A program made the position numbers and the translations under genes. Below, piece by piece: positions 10,229 through 19,846 of a stretch of 64,000 bases of DNA. Origin of the DNA: Chitinophaga agri (lineage in GTDB: Bacteria > Bacteroidota > Bacteroidia > Chitinophagales > Chitinophagaceae); contig NZ_CP048113.1 in the NCBI RefSeq assembly GCF_010093065.1, forward strand, positions 558,001 through 622,000, read 5' to 3'. Numbering within the stretch: position 1 is the stretch's first letter; each line of letters begins with the position of its first letter. The notes beneath the pieces are model-generated. The model had not been told where the DNA came from, made no database searches, and saw only the letters and a list, made by a program, of their open reading frames with translations.

Positions 10229-11896
10229 ATGAAAACTAAGCACTTTATTTATTCTTTAATAGCCTTCGCAGGCGTCACTTTTACCTCCTGTAAGAAAGAT
10301 TACCTGGACATCGTACCGACGGACAGGGTATCTGACGCAGCGATCCTGGCGGATTCTTCTCTCTTCAATGATTTCGTATTGAACCGTTACCTGAGCATCA
10401 AACTGCAGGACAAGGAAGGGGAAGGTACCAATCCGGGTTTCGGCAGGGGATTCGAATATGCCATGTGGGCTTCCGTGAGCGACGAAGCAATTTACAATAA
10501 CGATGATAACACCTGGCTGATCCAGCGTGGTTTGCTGGCGCCTGAGAACACCGGCATCGCTGGTACACTGTGGGGCAGAAGCTACCGCAGTATCAGGGAA
10601 GTGAACTGGGGACTGGCCAATATCATGCAGGTGCAGATGGGCGAAGGACTGAGAACCAGACTGAGAGGAGAACTGCACTTCATCCGTGCATTCCGCTATC
10701 ATGACCTGATCAGGAACTATGGTAAAGTGATCCTGGTAGGTGATAAGGTATATGAGCTGAACGATAAACCAACAGAAGCGGATTACACCCGCTCTTCGCT
10801 GAAAGAATGTATGGACTATGCAGTTGCTGAACTGGATTCTGCTATTGCACAACTGCCGGCAGCGAACGATGGTTCCTGGGAGTCAGGCAGAGCGATCAAG
10901 GGCGCTGCTATGGCGTTGAAAGCAAGACTGCTGCTGTACGCAGCAAGTCCGCTGTATAATGTGGGTTCCTGGGCAGATGCCGCTGCTGCTGCCAAAGCAG
11001 TAATGGATCTCAATCAATATTCAATCGCACCGGACTATGCTAAGTTGTTCCTGGATGTGAACAATAATGAGATCATTTTCGCCCGTCAGTATGCGATCGG
11101 TGCACGCCACGTGTGCCTTGAAATTGCGAATGGTGCAAATGGTTATAACGGATGGGCAGGCAATACACCGCTGCAGAACATGGTGGATGCCTATGAAATG
11201 AACAATGGTAAACCCATCACGGATGCTACTTCCGGTTATGATGCGGCGAATCCATATGTGAACAGGGACGCCCGTTTCTATGCCAGCATTCTGTATAACG
11301 GTGCTACCTACAGGAACTCAACCGTACAGACCTACACACCGGGTGGAAAGGATAGTAAAGATGGTCCTTCCAACTGGAATACGTCTAAAACGGGTTACTA
11401 CCTGCGTAAGTTCATGGATGACAGGAACCCGATCGATAACCCATGGGATGTGGCAGGTTTACAGCCATGGATCTACATGCGCTATGCAGAGATCCTGCTG
11501 AGCTATGCAGAAGCACAGAATGAAGCAGTCGGTCCGGATGCTACCGTATACGATGCTGTTAATCAGGTAAGACAACGCCAGAGCGTGAAACAGCCCGTAC
11601 TTACAGCAGGGCTGACCAAAGAGCAGATGCGTACAGTGATACGGAGAGAACGTCAGGTAGAACTGGCATTCGAAGAGCATCGTTACTATGATGTACGTCG
11701 CTGGAACATTGCAATGCAGACGGAGAACGTACCTGCGTATGGGATCGATGTGACTGTCTCAAATGGTCAGTTGGTGTATACCAGAAAAGAAGCCCTCAGC
11801 GGACGCCTGTTCGCAGAAAAGAACAACTGGTTACCTATCCCAAGATCAGAGATCTTAGCAACTAATAACAAACTGGAACAAACCACCGGATATTAA
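10229..11896 (+). CDS. SusD/RagB-type glycan-binding surface lipoprotein (galactan PUL)
   Basis: A 555-residue lipoprotein: the signal peptide ends in T-F-T-S-C with Cys at about residue 21, followed by K-K-D-Y-L-D typical of SusD proteins. The body contains the TPR-like helices of the family (E-L-H-F-I-R-A-F-R-Y-H-D-L-I-R-N-Y-G-K-V) and the C-terminal RagB/SusD block (R-R-E-R-Q-V-E-L-A-F-E-E-H-R-Y-Y-D-V-R-R-W). It caps the SusC transporter and binds the oligosaccharide. It is translated just after SusC, and two bases separate it from the GH30 gene. Confidence 0.97.
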   Translation: MKTKHFIYSLIAFAGVTFTSCKKDYLDIVPTDRVSDAAILADSSLFNDFVLNRYLSIKLQDKEGEGTNPGFGRGFEYAMWASVSDEAIYNNDDNTWLIQRGLLAPENTGIAGTLWGRSYRSIREVNWGLANIMQVQMGEGLRTRLRGELHFIRAFRYHDLIRNYGKVILVGDKVYELNDKPTEADYTRSSLKECMDYAVAELDSAIAQLPAANDGSWESGRAIKGAAMALKARLLLYAASPLYNVGSWADAAAAAKAVMDLNQYSIAPDYAKLFLDVNNNEIIFARQYAIGARHVCLEIANGANGYNGWAGNTPLQNMVDAYEMNNGKPITDATSGYDAANPYVNRDARFYASILYNGATYRNSTVQTYTPGGKDSKDGPSNWNTSKTGYYLRKFMDDRNPIDNPWDVAGLQPWIYMRYAEILLSYAEAQNEAVGPDATVYDAVNQVRQRQSVKQPVLTAGLTKEQMRTVIRRERQVELAFEEHRYYDVRRWNIAMQTENVPAYGIDVTVSNGQLVYTRKEALSGRLFAEKNNWLPIPRSEILATNNKLEQTTGY

Positions 11897-11898
11897 GC

Positions 11899-13380
11899 AT
11901 GAGAAGACTCTTTATACCGGTGTTGATGGTGTTTACATGTAAGACTGCGGTGGCTCAGACCACCGCAGTTCATATCAGCATCGACCCGGGTACGACTTAC
12001 CAGACGATTGATAATTTCAGTGCGTCTGATGCCTGGTCTGTGCAGTTTGCAGGCAACTGGCCTGAGCAGAAGAAAAATACCATGGCTGACTGGCTATTCA
12101 GCACAGATACCAGTACTACCGGGTCGCCCATTGGTATCGGCCTGTCGATGTGGCGCTATAATATTGGCGCCGGCAGTGCGGAACAGGGAGACAGCAGTGC
12201 CATACGGGATGAATGGAGAAGGACCACTGACTGGCAGCAGCAATCCGGACAACTGTGGTTCCTGCAGGCCGCACACAAAAGGAACGTCCGTCAGTTCCTG
12301 GGCTTTCTGAATAGTCCGCCGGTACACCTGACCCTCAATGGTAAAGCATTTGCCTTTAACGGGAAGAGTAATATCACTGCGGATAAATACGGCGCACTGG
12401 CTGAATATATAGCTACCGCTATCAGGGGTATCCATCAACTTACAGGTGTACAGTTTGATGTGATCAGCCCGATCAATGAACCGCAGTGGGACTGGAGTGA
12501 TGGCGGACAGGAAGGATGTCCGTATGACAATGAGCAGATCAGCGGTGTTACAAAGAGCCTAAGCAGGACATTAACGTCGAAGAAGATCAAAACAAAAATA
12601 TTAGTAGGGGAAGCCGGTAAACTGGACTATCTGTTCAGCGAGGCAGATAAACCCGGAAAAGGTACACAGGTCTCAGCTTTTTTTGATAAATCTTCGCCTT
12701 ATTATGTCGGGCATCTTTCTAACGTAAGCCGTAACATTGCTGCGCATAGTTATTTCACCACTTCTCCCGCAGCCCTGGCTGTCAGTACAAGAGAAGCCGT
12801 AGCGAAGGCCGTTGCCGCCGTGCCCGGACTGGGTTTCTGGCAGTCCGAATATTGTATCCTCGGCGATAACGCCGGTGAGATCAACGGTAACAAAAGGGAC
12901 TATGGCATGGATGCCGCATTGTACCTGGCCACCGTGATCCACCGCGATCTGACCATAGCGAATGCCAGGGCCTGGCAATACTGGCTGGCGATCTCTCCGT
13001 ACGATTATAAGGATGGACTGATCTACATTGATAAGAACAAGACGGATGGTGAATACCGTGATAGCAAGATGTTGTGGGCGATGGGTAACTACAGCCGGTT
13101 TATCAGACCAGGTGCACAACGTATCAGAACAGGTATCCAGGGAGATAGCACCCTGCTGGTATCTGCGTATAGGAACACAGATAAAACGGTGTGTCTTGTG
13201 ATCGTGAATAATTCACAGCGGGAGATGAAGATCGCTGCCGCCAGTGAAAAAGGTACGTTCACCCATACACGCGCTTATATCACTTCCGCTGCCGGGAACC
13301 TCCGACCCTTACCGGCAGACAATAACATTATTATACCTGCACGTGCGGTGGTAACAGTGACAGGTAGTATCAAATCATAA
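11899..13380 (+). CDS. Glycoside hydrolase family 30 (probable endo-beta-1,6-galactanase)
   Basis: A 493-residue secreted enzyme with a signal peptide cut after V-A-Q. The (beta/alpha)8 barrel opens with Q-T-I-D-N-F-S-A-S-D-A-W. The proposed acid/base Glu sits in S-P-I-N-E-P-Q-W-D-W near residue 194 and the nucleophile Glu in W-Q-S-E-Y-C near 318. A beta-sandwich domain follows at the C-terminus. The N-E-P-Q-W motif with Q-E-G-C downstream resembles the GH30 endo-beta-1,6-galactanase branch, and the GH35 gene next to it supports a galactan substrate, but subfamily assignment is my inference. Its SusD neighbour is two bases upstream and the GH35 gene starts 10 bases downstream, so the four genes form one operon. 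Confidence 0.88.
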   Translation: MRRLFIPVLMVFTCKTAVAQTTAVHISIDPGTTYQTIDNFSASDAWSVQFAGNWPEQKKNTMADWLFSTDTSTTGSPIGIGLSMWRYNIGAGSAEQGDSSAIRDEWRRTTDWQQQSGQLWFLQAAHKRNVRQFLGFLNSPPVHLTLNGKAFAFNGKSNITADKYGALAEYIATAIRGIHQLTGVQFDVISPINEPQWDWSDGGQEGCPYDNEQISGVTKSLSRTLTSKKIKTKILVGEAGKLDYLFSEADKPGKGTQVSAFFDKSSPYYVGHLSNVSRNIAAHSYFTTSPAALAVSTREAVAKAVAAVPGLGFWQSEYCILGDNAGEINGNKRDYGMDAALYLATVIHRDLTIANARAWQYWLAISPYDYKDGLIYIDKNKTDGEYRDSKMLWAMGNYSRFIRPGAQRIRTGIQGDSTLLVSAYRNTDKTVCLVIVNNSQREMKIAAASEKGTFTHTRAYITSAAGNLRPLPADNNIIIPARAVVTVTGSIKS

Positions 13381-13390
13381 AAGAACCGGC

Positions 13391-15217
13391 ATGAAAAAGA
13401 CTGGCTTTATTACACTCCTCATTGTTTTTTCCCATTTATTTTCATTCGCACAACAGCATACATTCGCCCTCGGTGATACAGCCTTTCTGCTGGATGGTAA
13501 ACCTTTCCTGATGATCTCGGGAGAGATCCATTATCCGCGTGTGCCGAAGGAATGCTGGCGCGACAGAATGAAAATGGCCAAGGCAATGGGACTGAACACT
13601 ATTGGTACCTATGTTTTCTGGAATGTACATGAACCGGAGCAGGGCAGGTATGAATTCTCAGGCAATAATGATATTGCCGCTTTCGTGAAGATGGCCAAAG
13701 AAGAAGGATTGTGGGTGGTGTTAAGACCCAGTCCCTATGTATGTGCGGAATGGGAGTTTGGTGGCTATCCATACTGGTTGCAGGAGATCAGGGGACTGAA
13801 GGTACGTAGCAAGGAGCCACAGTACCTGGCGGCTTACAAAAATTATATCAATGCCGTGGGAAAACAGCTGTCGCCTTTACTGGTCACACATGGTGGCAAC
13901 ATCCTGATGGTGCAGATAGAGAACGAGTACGGCTCTTACTCCGATGATAAAGACTACCTGGATGTGAACCGCAGGATGTTCATAGAGGCGGGCTTTGATG
14001 GACTGTTATATACCTGTGATCCGAAGGCTGCGATTAAAAACGGCCATTTACCAGGCTTATTGCCCGCTATTAATGGTGTCGATGATCCCATACAGGTAAA
14101 ACAGCTGATCAACGAAAATCACGGCGGAAAAGGGCCTTACTACATAGCAGAATGGTATCCTGCCTGGTTTGACTGGTGGGGTACGAAACATCATACTGTT
14201 CCGTATCAGCAATACCTGGGTAAACTGGACAGCGTACTGGCGGCAGGCATCTCTATCAATATGTATATGTTCCATGGCGGCACAACCCGTGGTTTCATGA
14301 ACGGGGCGAATGCCAATGACAAAGATCCGTATGAACCACAGATCAGCAGTTACGATTACGACGCGCCACTGGATGAAGCGGGTAATGCCACAGAGAAGTT
14401 CATGCAGTTCAGGCAGGTAATAGCACGACACCTGCCTGCAGGTACCGTGTTACCGGAAGTGCCGGCAAAGCGCCCCGTGATCACCATCCCTGAGATCAGA
14501 CTGACGGCTGCCAACAGTGTATTTGATCTACTGCCTAAGCCGGTGAGCAGCGTAACACCGCGTACATTCGAAGACCTCCACCAGGCTTACGGATGGGTGT
14601 TGTACAGCACCACGCTCCAGGGCGGCAGAAAAGGCTTGTTACAATTAAAAGAGCTCCGCGACTATTGCATCGTGATGGTCAATGGAAAACGTGTAGGCGT
14701 TTTGGACAGACGCTCCAAACTGGATAGTATCGAGTTGCAGTTGCCCGCCGGAAAGGTGAAGCTTGACCTGCTGGTAGAGAACCTGGGACGTATCAACTTC
14801 GGCCCTTACCTGTTGTCTAACCGCAAGGGTATCACAGAGAAGGTACTCTTCGATCATAAAGCGTTGAAAGGCTGGCGACAGTACGGGCTGCCGTTTGATC
14901 ACCTGCCGCAGGTGAAGACGGGAGTGGTGAAAGCAGGTGCGAACGTTCCGGTATACAGAACGGGTACCTTCACGCTGGAGAAAACCGGCGATACCTGGCT
15001 GGATCTCAGTAACTGGGGTAAAGGCGCTGTATGGATCAACGGTCATCACCTGGGAAGGTATTGGCAGGTCGGTCCGCAACAGACGATCTACGTGCCTGCG
15101 GAATGGCTGAAAGCCGGGAAGAATGATATTGCCGTAATGGAGCTGACGAAACCGGAGCAGGAGACCTTACAGGGCATAGATCATCCTATACTGGATGTAT
15201 TGAACCCAGGTATGTAG
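13391..15217 (+). CDS. Glycoside hydrolase family 35 beta-galactosidase
   Basis: A 608-residue secreted enzyme (signal peptide cut after S-F-A-Q). The GH35 barrel is shown by S-G-E-I-H-Y-P-R, W-N-V-H-E-P, the acid/base Glu in Q-I-E-N-E-Y-G-S-Y and the nucleophile Glu in A-E-W-Y-P-A-W-F-D-W-W-G. Two small jelly-roll domains follow, the second containing W-L-D-L-S-N-W-G-K-G-A-V-W-I-N-G-H-H-L-G-R-Y-W. It would remove terminal beta-galactose from the oligosaccharides made by the GH30 enzyme, on the cell surface or in the periplasm. It is the last gene of the operon and is followed by a strong terminator. Confidence 0.95.
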   Translation: MKKTGFITLLIVFSHLFSFAQQHTFALGDTAFLLDGKPFLMISGEIHYPRVPKECWRDRMKMAKAMGLNTIGTYVFWNVHEPEQGRYEFSGNNDIAAFVKMAKEEGLWVVLRPSPYVCAEWEFGGYPYWLQEIRGLKVRSKEPQYLAAYKNYINAVGKQLSPLLVTHGGNILMVQIENEYGSYSDDKDYLDVNRRMFIEAGFDGLLYTCDPKAAIKNGHLPGLLPAINGVDDPIQVKQLINENHGGKGPYYIAEWYPAWFDWWGTKHHTVPYQQYLGKLDSVLAAGISINMYMFHGGTTRGFMNGANANDKDPYEPQISSYDYDAPLDEAGNATEKFMQFRQVIARHLPAGTVLPEVPAKRPVITIPEIRLTAANSVFDLLPKPVSSVTPRTFEDLHQAYGWVLYSTTLQGGRKGLLQLKELRDYCIVMVNGKRVGVLDRRSKLDSIELQLPAGKVKLDLLVENLGRINFGPYLLSNRKGITEKVLFDHKALKGWRQYGLPFDHLPQVKTGVVKAGANVPVYRTGTFTLEKTGDTWLDLSNWGKGAVWINGHHLGRYWQVGPQQTIYVPAEWLKAGKNDIAVMELTKPEQETLQGIDHPILDVLNPGM

Positions 15218-15246
15218 CTATTGGAAAGAACAATGAATAATTATAC

Positions 15247-15279
15247 AGAGCGTTCCGCTTCGGCGGGCGCTCTTTTTTT
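15247..15279 (+). terminator. Rho-independent terminator of the galactan PUL operon
   Basis: A GC-rich hairpin with arms A-G-A-G-C-G and C-G-C-T-C-T, an inner C-G-C/G-C-G pairing around a T-T-C-G tetraloop, and a run of seven or more T at 15272-15279. It begins 29 bases after the GH35 stop. Confidence 0.88.
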
Positions 15280-15307
15280 ATGCACTGTATAATTTGCCGG
15301 CTATTTT

Positions 15308-15847
15308 TCAGACGAGCAGCAATTCCCTCACCGTACCCCTGCCCGGCAGGTCGGACGCGGTAACAATGATCCTGCCTCCGGCAGGCAATGCCCTGGCTTT
15401 ATAATGCCAGTCTATTCCATTCCAGCCTAATGCTGCACGGCCGCTTTCCGTCACCACACCTTCTGCATCTACGACCTTTATTTCCACTGCCGCAACGCGG
15501 AATTCATCTTTCGCTGTGACGATCACCTCCGTTTCTTCCAACCGGATGTTCTGTACTTCAGGAGAGCGGTAGGCATCTTTCACGGCCATATTATAGGCAT
15601 TTTGCCCTGGTCCCGCCATGGATGCATAATAGGCCTTCACCGCAGGATCTGCTATCATTGACTGGGCTAACGCTGCCGCAATGATCATTTTATGTCTTGC
15701 TTCCAGCTGTTTTTGCGTGGGTTTCTTCCTGGATGGGCCGCGTTTTTTCGCCATAATGATCTGCCCATTCCTTTCGTAGATGGTGAGTTGTCTGCCGATA
15801 GTCCCCCGGACGAACTGCATGAGGATGTTATCCTTGATAATTGCCAT
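15308..15847 (-). CDS. Conserved hypothetical protein (DUF6266-like)
   Basis: A 179-residue soluble protein without a signal peptide. The N-terminus has a short Gly-containing strand pair (V-R-G-T-I-G-R-Q-L-T-I-Y-E-R-N-G), a basic stretch K-K-R-G-P-S-R-K-K-P-T and a helix Q-L-E-A-R-H-K-M. The second half is beta-rich (V-I-V-T-A-K-D-E-F-R-V), like a small Ig-type fold. The plan of a G-x-x-G strand, then basic segment, then Q-L-x-x-R helix, resembles the widespread Bacteroidota family annotated as DUF6266. The match is from memory and not proven. The function is unknown. Confidence 0.65.
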   Translation of the reverse strand: MAIIKDNILMQFVRGTIGRQLTIYERNGQIIMAKKRGPSRKKPTQKQLEARHKMIIAAALAQSMIADPAVKAYYASMAGPGQNAYNMAVKDAYRSPEVQNIRLEETEVIVTAKDEFRVAAVEIKVVDAEGVVTESGRAALGWNGIDWHYKARALPAGGRIIVTASDLPGRGTVRELLLV

Positions 15848-16209
15848 AATAGGTTGTTTTGAGGTCTGACAAAGGTAGCAGATGGTAACGAAGTATGTAT
15901 GCAGTCGTGTATAAAAACGGGATTTACAGGGTACTTCAATATCAGAGGGATATTGAAGTGTGCTTTATCTGATAGTTTGGTGACGGAACAGATACGGACT
16001 CAAAACGGCGGTCGGACGGCGGAGAGAGGATGGTGGAGAGCGACGGTTTCAATTAAATGAGCACCTTCATAAGGCACACATTGAAGTTGTAACGAAAAAT
16101 CCTAATATTACGATGCCTTATTCGGCGACAGGTAGGGTACTATTTGTATACCGTGATTTTACAGGAGAAAGATGGCCGAAAAAGGCGGGATAGTTGAAAA
16201 ACAAATGAA
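15848..16209. other. Intergenic region with one perfect hairpin
   Basis: About 360 bases between divergent small genes. It holds an 11-bp perfect inverted repeat (15933-15943 against 15949-15959, five-base loop) on the upstream side of the gene at 15308-15847. No T-tract follows on either strand, so it may be an operator or an RNA structure rather than a terminator. The rest has no open frame that I can support and no clear promoter consensus. Confidence 0.45.
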
Positions 16210-16656
16210 ATGGAAGGATTTAAGTATGTCATGGCGACATTAGGCAGTTTTATTGTTGTCGTATTTTTACTCGCGCTTTTGTTCATTCCGGGACAAGATG
16301 ATCTCACCACACATAATATCATTGAGATTAACTCGCCGGTAGACGGTGGAAAGGCTTTTATTCACTTCAAAAATTGGGGTATCAGCGCAGATCATCAGCG
16401 CGTATTTATCAGCGGGAAGAAAAATGAGAAGTTTGTTCCGGACGAATCCGCTGATTATATCTATAATGGACTTGATGCGGTGTATTATAAGCAACGAAAG
16501 GATACGCTGTTTATTTATTGCGCAATAGTGTCCGCTGTTCCCGTACATTATTCGGGCGGTATTACAGTCGTTCAGACAGGTTTAGGGGATGCAGAAATGA
16601 TGGATTTGTATAAGGATAATAATTATCTGAAGAAGGGGCTTCGGGTAAGTCAATAG
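16210..16656 (+). CDS. Small membrane-anchored hypothetical protein
   Basis: A 148-residue protein with one hydrophobic segment at about 8-27, likely a single N-terminal membrane anchor, followed by a periplasmic domain of alternating beta-strands rich in Tyr and Gly. I do not recognise the family. The ATG at 16205 is in another frame and soon meets a stop, so the start at 16210 is preferred. It stands alone, with no operon partner. Confidence 0.5.
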   Translation: MEGFKYVMATLGSFIVVVFLLALLFIPGQDDLTTHNIIEINSPVDGGKAFIHFKNWGISADHQRVFISGKKNEKFVPDESADYIYNGLDAVYYKQRKDTLFIYCAIVSAVPVHYSGGITVVQTGLGDAEMMDLYKDNNYLKKGLRVSQ

Positions 16657-16760
16657 GATAGAAGGCGAATTTTTGTTGATCGTATAAACGTTGTATAGAT
16701 AAGCGTACTATTTCACAAAGCGGCAATTGGGAGAATTGAGGCTTGTAGTTAAAGCTATAT

Positions 16761-17066
16761 TCACCCGCATGATTTGCTATCGTAATGAATGATCGATCGA
16801 ATTAACTGAATATTGATCAAAGCGGACTCTTTTACACCGGCCATACTTTCATCGGATTGCATGGTCTTTACTGAGAGGTAGAGGTTAAACGTTTTCATAT
16901 ACTGCTGGCTTAATGCCCTGGTCTCATGTGTTGGTGATCTGGGTCTGATGTGTGTCGCAATGAATTCGCATAAGTCCAGTAACAACAGACGTAGCGATAA
17001 CTTGTCGACAGGCGTAGGGTAATACGCAGTAAGTTTGTTTTCGATGGTATCAAGCGCACTTATCAT
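16761..17066 (-). CDS. Small hypothetical helical protein
   Basis: A 101-residue open frame predicted to be mostly helical (repeated Leu/Ile spacing), with no signal peptide. It has no recognisable domain and no clear ribosome-binding site. It is kept because no competing frame occupies the interval and its composition is protein-like. It could still be a chance frame. Confidence 0.35.
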   Translation of the reverse strand: MISALDTIENKLTAYYPTPVDKLSLRLLLLDLCEFIATHIRPRSPTHETRALSQQYMKTFNLYLSVKTMQSDESMAGVKESALINIQLIRSIIHYDSKSCG

Positions 17067-17173
17067 CCCGCAGAATTTAGTTGTAGGTATAGGTATGCTA
17101 AGTTACTGGTTTTATTTTAGCTTTTTGTAATACTAAAGTATTGTTTTCCTGGCGTGCTGTAGTGTAAAACAAA

Positions 17174-17200
17174 CCCCCGCAACTATCACTGTTGCGGGGG
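17174..17200 (-). terminator. Terminator of the DUF4836-like gene
   Basis: A perfect 10-bp GC-rich stem (C5-G-C-A-A-C against G-T-T-G-C-G5) with a seven-base loop. Read on the minus strand it is followed by T-T-T-G-T-T-T-T. It lies 30 bases past the stop of the gene ending at 17230. Confidence 0.88.
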
Positions 17201-17229
17201 TATAACCATAAAAATATCAGCAGATAGGA

Positions 17230-19140
17230 CTATTTCAATCCGTTCATCTCTTCCATCATCTCCATGAAATATTTCAGGGCATTTTCCTTTTCTTTAGGTA
17301 CATCCGCAGTCATATCGACACCGATATAACCATCTTTGATACCTGTCGATGTCATGTACACATTACCTGCTCCATTCATCAGCTTACGCAGTCTTTCTGC
17401 CGTTTCACCCACTTCGCTGGTCGGTATTACCTGCCCCATGTTCCTGGGATTGAAGAACAGGGAGAAATTATTTTTGGTCAGCAGTTGTCTCTGCTCTTTG
17501 GTAACATTTGCCTTAAAGGTGCCATTTTGTATCCGGGTAAGTTCGTCTCTGGAAGTACCCATGAATACGATACCATCTTTGATCAGCAGGTGTAAGCTTA
17601 AAGGCATTTTTCTCGTTTGTTCAAAACTGTAGATGCCGTCCTGGAGGACCGCCTTCTCTTTTCTGATGGCGTATTGCAGTAATCTTTCTATCATGGAAGC
17701 ATCATCAGAAGAGAACATAAGCAGGAAGTCAGGCAGTGTTTCCGTTTTTGTTCTGACGGTATCCTTATATTCAAAAGTCTCCTGGTCGTAAACGTAGCTG
17801 CTGTAAGTGACCTGTTTTTCACTGATGCCGGATAACAGGAACAGCGCATCACCTTTAATCACTTTGGCTACCGCTTTCTCATCAAGCAGCAGGGAGATCA
17901 TATCGCCGGCGATCATCATTTCCTCATCGTAACGTGCATATATGCCAGTGAACATCTTCGGTATTTCATTCAGGTAGGCCTCGGTGTTGTATGCGTAGCT
18001 CATGAAGCCCACCAGGCTGTCACTGTTGATGTATTTGAAGAATTTCTTGTTCAGCTGATGGTTGCAGATCTTGTTATAGATAGCTGATTTATTTTCATCC
18101 AGCCCTATTTCAGTGGTCATCCGCATGTGTTCTTTGTCCATATACAGTCTGGCGTTGACAGTACCGTATCCTTTCATGCCGTAGCCATATTTCATTAGGG
18201 AGTACGGCAGGAAGGAAGCATACATGCGCTGGATGTCGGTCATCCAGAAGGAGGCCACCGCCTCGGGATCGTTAGCTCGTTTAAAGCCGGGAACGTTCAG
18301 GATAGATGAGCTGCCTTCTTTTTTATCAAACACTAGTCTGGAGTAGTCAACGAGCCACGCCTGAGAGAGGCTGTCTTTTCTTTTGTCTTGTTGCTTATAG
18401 TGTTCCATTTGTTCCTCCGTGTCTTCCTGGTAACTGTCAGGAAGCATCGGTGGAGGAGGTGCATCATCCGGTACCGCCGTTGGTACGTCCATTATATCTG
18501 GTACCGCGTAAGCAGTGTCGATGAGCGCAACCGCGCTATCAACGAGCACCTCATCACTATCTTCATAAGGCGCTGTGACAGCTGCAGTATCCGCTTCTAC
18601 ATACACCGGACGAACATCCGGGTCAATACCATACCTTGCAGCGGTAGCAGAATCAGAAAAGAAAGATGCTTTTGCATGACCTGAGGTGAGAACAAGCATT
18701 TCATTATTCCAGGATTTTATTGTCTTATCACCATCCTGGTCATCCATCATTGTTTTGACACCGTTCACTTCACTGACAGGAGCAAGGTATTTCAGCAGGA
18801 GCTTTTCCACCTTGTTTTTATCCGCAATGGGTATGATTAAGGTCGTGTAATCTATACTATCTGTCATGTGATAGTAGAAATAGGTATTCGCGGAGAGGTT
18901 GAAGCCAAGTTCTTCCAGACCGGTATAGGCTGCGGGATGTCCTTTTGAAAGTTTCGCCAGCAGCTTTTGGCCGGGTACAGAGTTGCTGATCTCTTTTACT
19001 GATGCAAGCCGGAATAACTGATTTCCTTTTATGGCGCCTACACTGAATGCTTTCTCGGGGATCTTATAGGCCAGATCCTGTGCCATGGCGGTCAGACCAG
19101 TACAGGAGGTCAGGGCTATCAATGACAATAGTCGTTTCAT
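17230..19140 (-). CDS. DUF4836-like secreted protein
   Basis: A protein of about 636 residues when started at M-K-R-L-L-S-L-I (19140). An upstream in-frame ATG at 19197 would add 19 residues inside the preceding gene and is rejected because the internal start gives a normal signal peptide cut after A-M-A-Q and sits one base after the upstream stop. The body has the features of the Bacteroidota DUF4836 family: I-P-x-x-A near the mature N-terminus, L-L-x-K-L and Y-F-Y-Y-H-M-T-D-S, plus a low-complexity acidic Pro-rich insert in the middle (P-P-P-P-M near residue 245). Its biochemical role is unknown. It is co-transcribed with the lipoprotein gene upstream and ended by the hairpin at 17174-17200. 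Confidence 0.8.
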   Translation of the reverse strand: MKRLLSLIALTSCTGLTAMAQDLAYKIPEKAFSVGAIKGNQLFRLASVKEISNSVPGQKLLAKLSKGHPAAYTGLEELGFNLSANTYFYYHMTDSIDYTTLIIPIADKNKVEKLLLKYLAPVSEVNGVKTMMDDQDGDKTIKSWNNEMLVLTSGHAKASFFSDSATAARYGIDPDVRPVYVEADTAAVTAPYEDSDEVLVDSAVALIDTAYAVPDIMDVPTAVPDDAPPPPMLPDSYQEDTEEQMEHYKQQDKRKDSLSQAWLVDYSRLVFDKKEGSSSILNVPGFKRANDPEAVASFWMTDIQRMYASFLPYSLMKYGYGMKGYGTVNARLYMDKEHMRMTTEIGLDENKSAIYNKICNHQLNKKFFKYINSDSLVGFMSYAYNTEAYLNEIPKMFTGIYARYDEEMMIAGDMISLLLDEKAVAKVIKGDALFLLSGISEKQVTYSSYVYDQETFEYKDTVRTKTETLPDFLLMFSSDDASMIERLLQYAIRKEKAVLQDGIYSFEQTRKMPLSLHLLIKDGIVFMGTSRDELTRIQNGTFKANVTKEQRQLLTKNNFSLFFNPRNMGQVIPTSEVGETAERLRKLMNGAGNVYMTSTGIKDGYIGVDMTADVPKEKENALKYFMEMMEEMNGLK

Positions 19141-19141
19141 G

Positions 19142-19819
19142 CTATTTGGATAATTGAATTTGATTGGAAATATCCGCTTTACCGCTCGCCAGATCATACA
19201 AGGGGATACGTTGCATTACCGCCTGCTGATTCTTCGATAATTTGGCAGCCGGGTTGCTGAAGCTGGCGACAGTATTGTCAAAACGGAATATGCTGATATA
19301 GGAGGCGGAGCGTAAGATTTCTTTGTCCCTTTCTTTTAATTTACTGAATTGCTCTTTTACTTCGCTGGAGTTCTTATAGATCCTGCTGAAAGTGGCTTTC
19401 TCCTGGCTGTAAGTGTAAGAGGCGGCCAGATTGCTGTTCACTTCATATTCTTCCAGTAGTTTCTTCGTGAGGTTATTGATATCAGCGGTGTTTCTGAACG
19501 CAAAGCTGATCGTGGCAACGAAGTTATTGAAGTCTGTTTGCTGTGTCACGTTGGAGATGCCTTTCATCATCTTTAGCTTGTCAACAGCTTCCTGCATTCT
19601 CTCTTCTATCTCATTGCGTCCGGGAACTTTATGTCCCCGTATACTGTCCATCATCATGATGGCTGCGATCTTCGTTTTGCTCTGACTAAAATTCAGGGTT
19701 AATTTCATATTGCCGGAACCATCTTTCTTTACACTGACATCTTCAATCACCTCAAAGCAGGAGGTACAGAAAATAGCGAGGAGTAACAGACAGACCATGA
19801 AAGGTATTCTCATAAACAT
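19142..19819 (-). CDS. Lipoprotein partner of the DUF4836-like protein
   Basis: A 225-residue lipoprotein with lipobox I-F-C-T-S-C (Cys at about residue 21). Start M-F-M-R or the second Met (M-R-I-P-F) are both possible. The mature part begins with a strand V-S-V-K-K-D-G-S-G-N-M-K-L-T-L-N-F, then two long amphipathic helices (E-E-R-M-Q-E-A-V-D-K-L and L-T-K-K-L-L-E-E-Y). I do not recognise a named domain. It is tightly coupled to the next gene (one base between stop and start), so the two products probably act together at the envelope. Confidence 0.75.
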   Translation of the reverse strand: MFMRIPFMVCLLLLAIFCTSCFEVIEDVSVKKDGSGNMKLTLNFSQSKTKIAAIMMMDSIRGHKVPGRNEIEERMQEAVDKLKMMKGISNVTQQTDFNNFVATISFAFRNTADINNLTKKLLEEYEVNSNLAASYTYSQEKATFSRIYKNSSEVKEQFSKLKERDKEILRSASYISIFRFDNTVASFSNPAAKLSKNQQAVMQRIPLYDLASGKADISNQIQLSK

Positions 19820-19846
19820 ATGGCAAAATTACAACATAACGGATGA

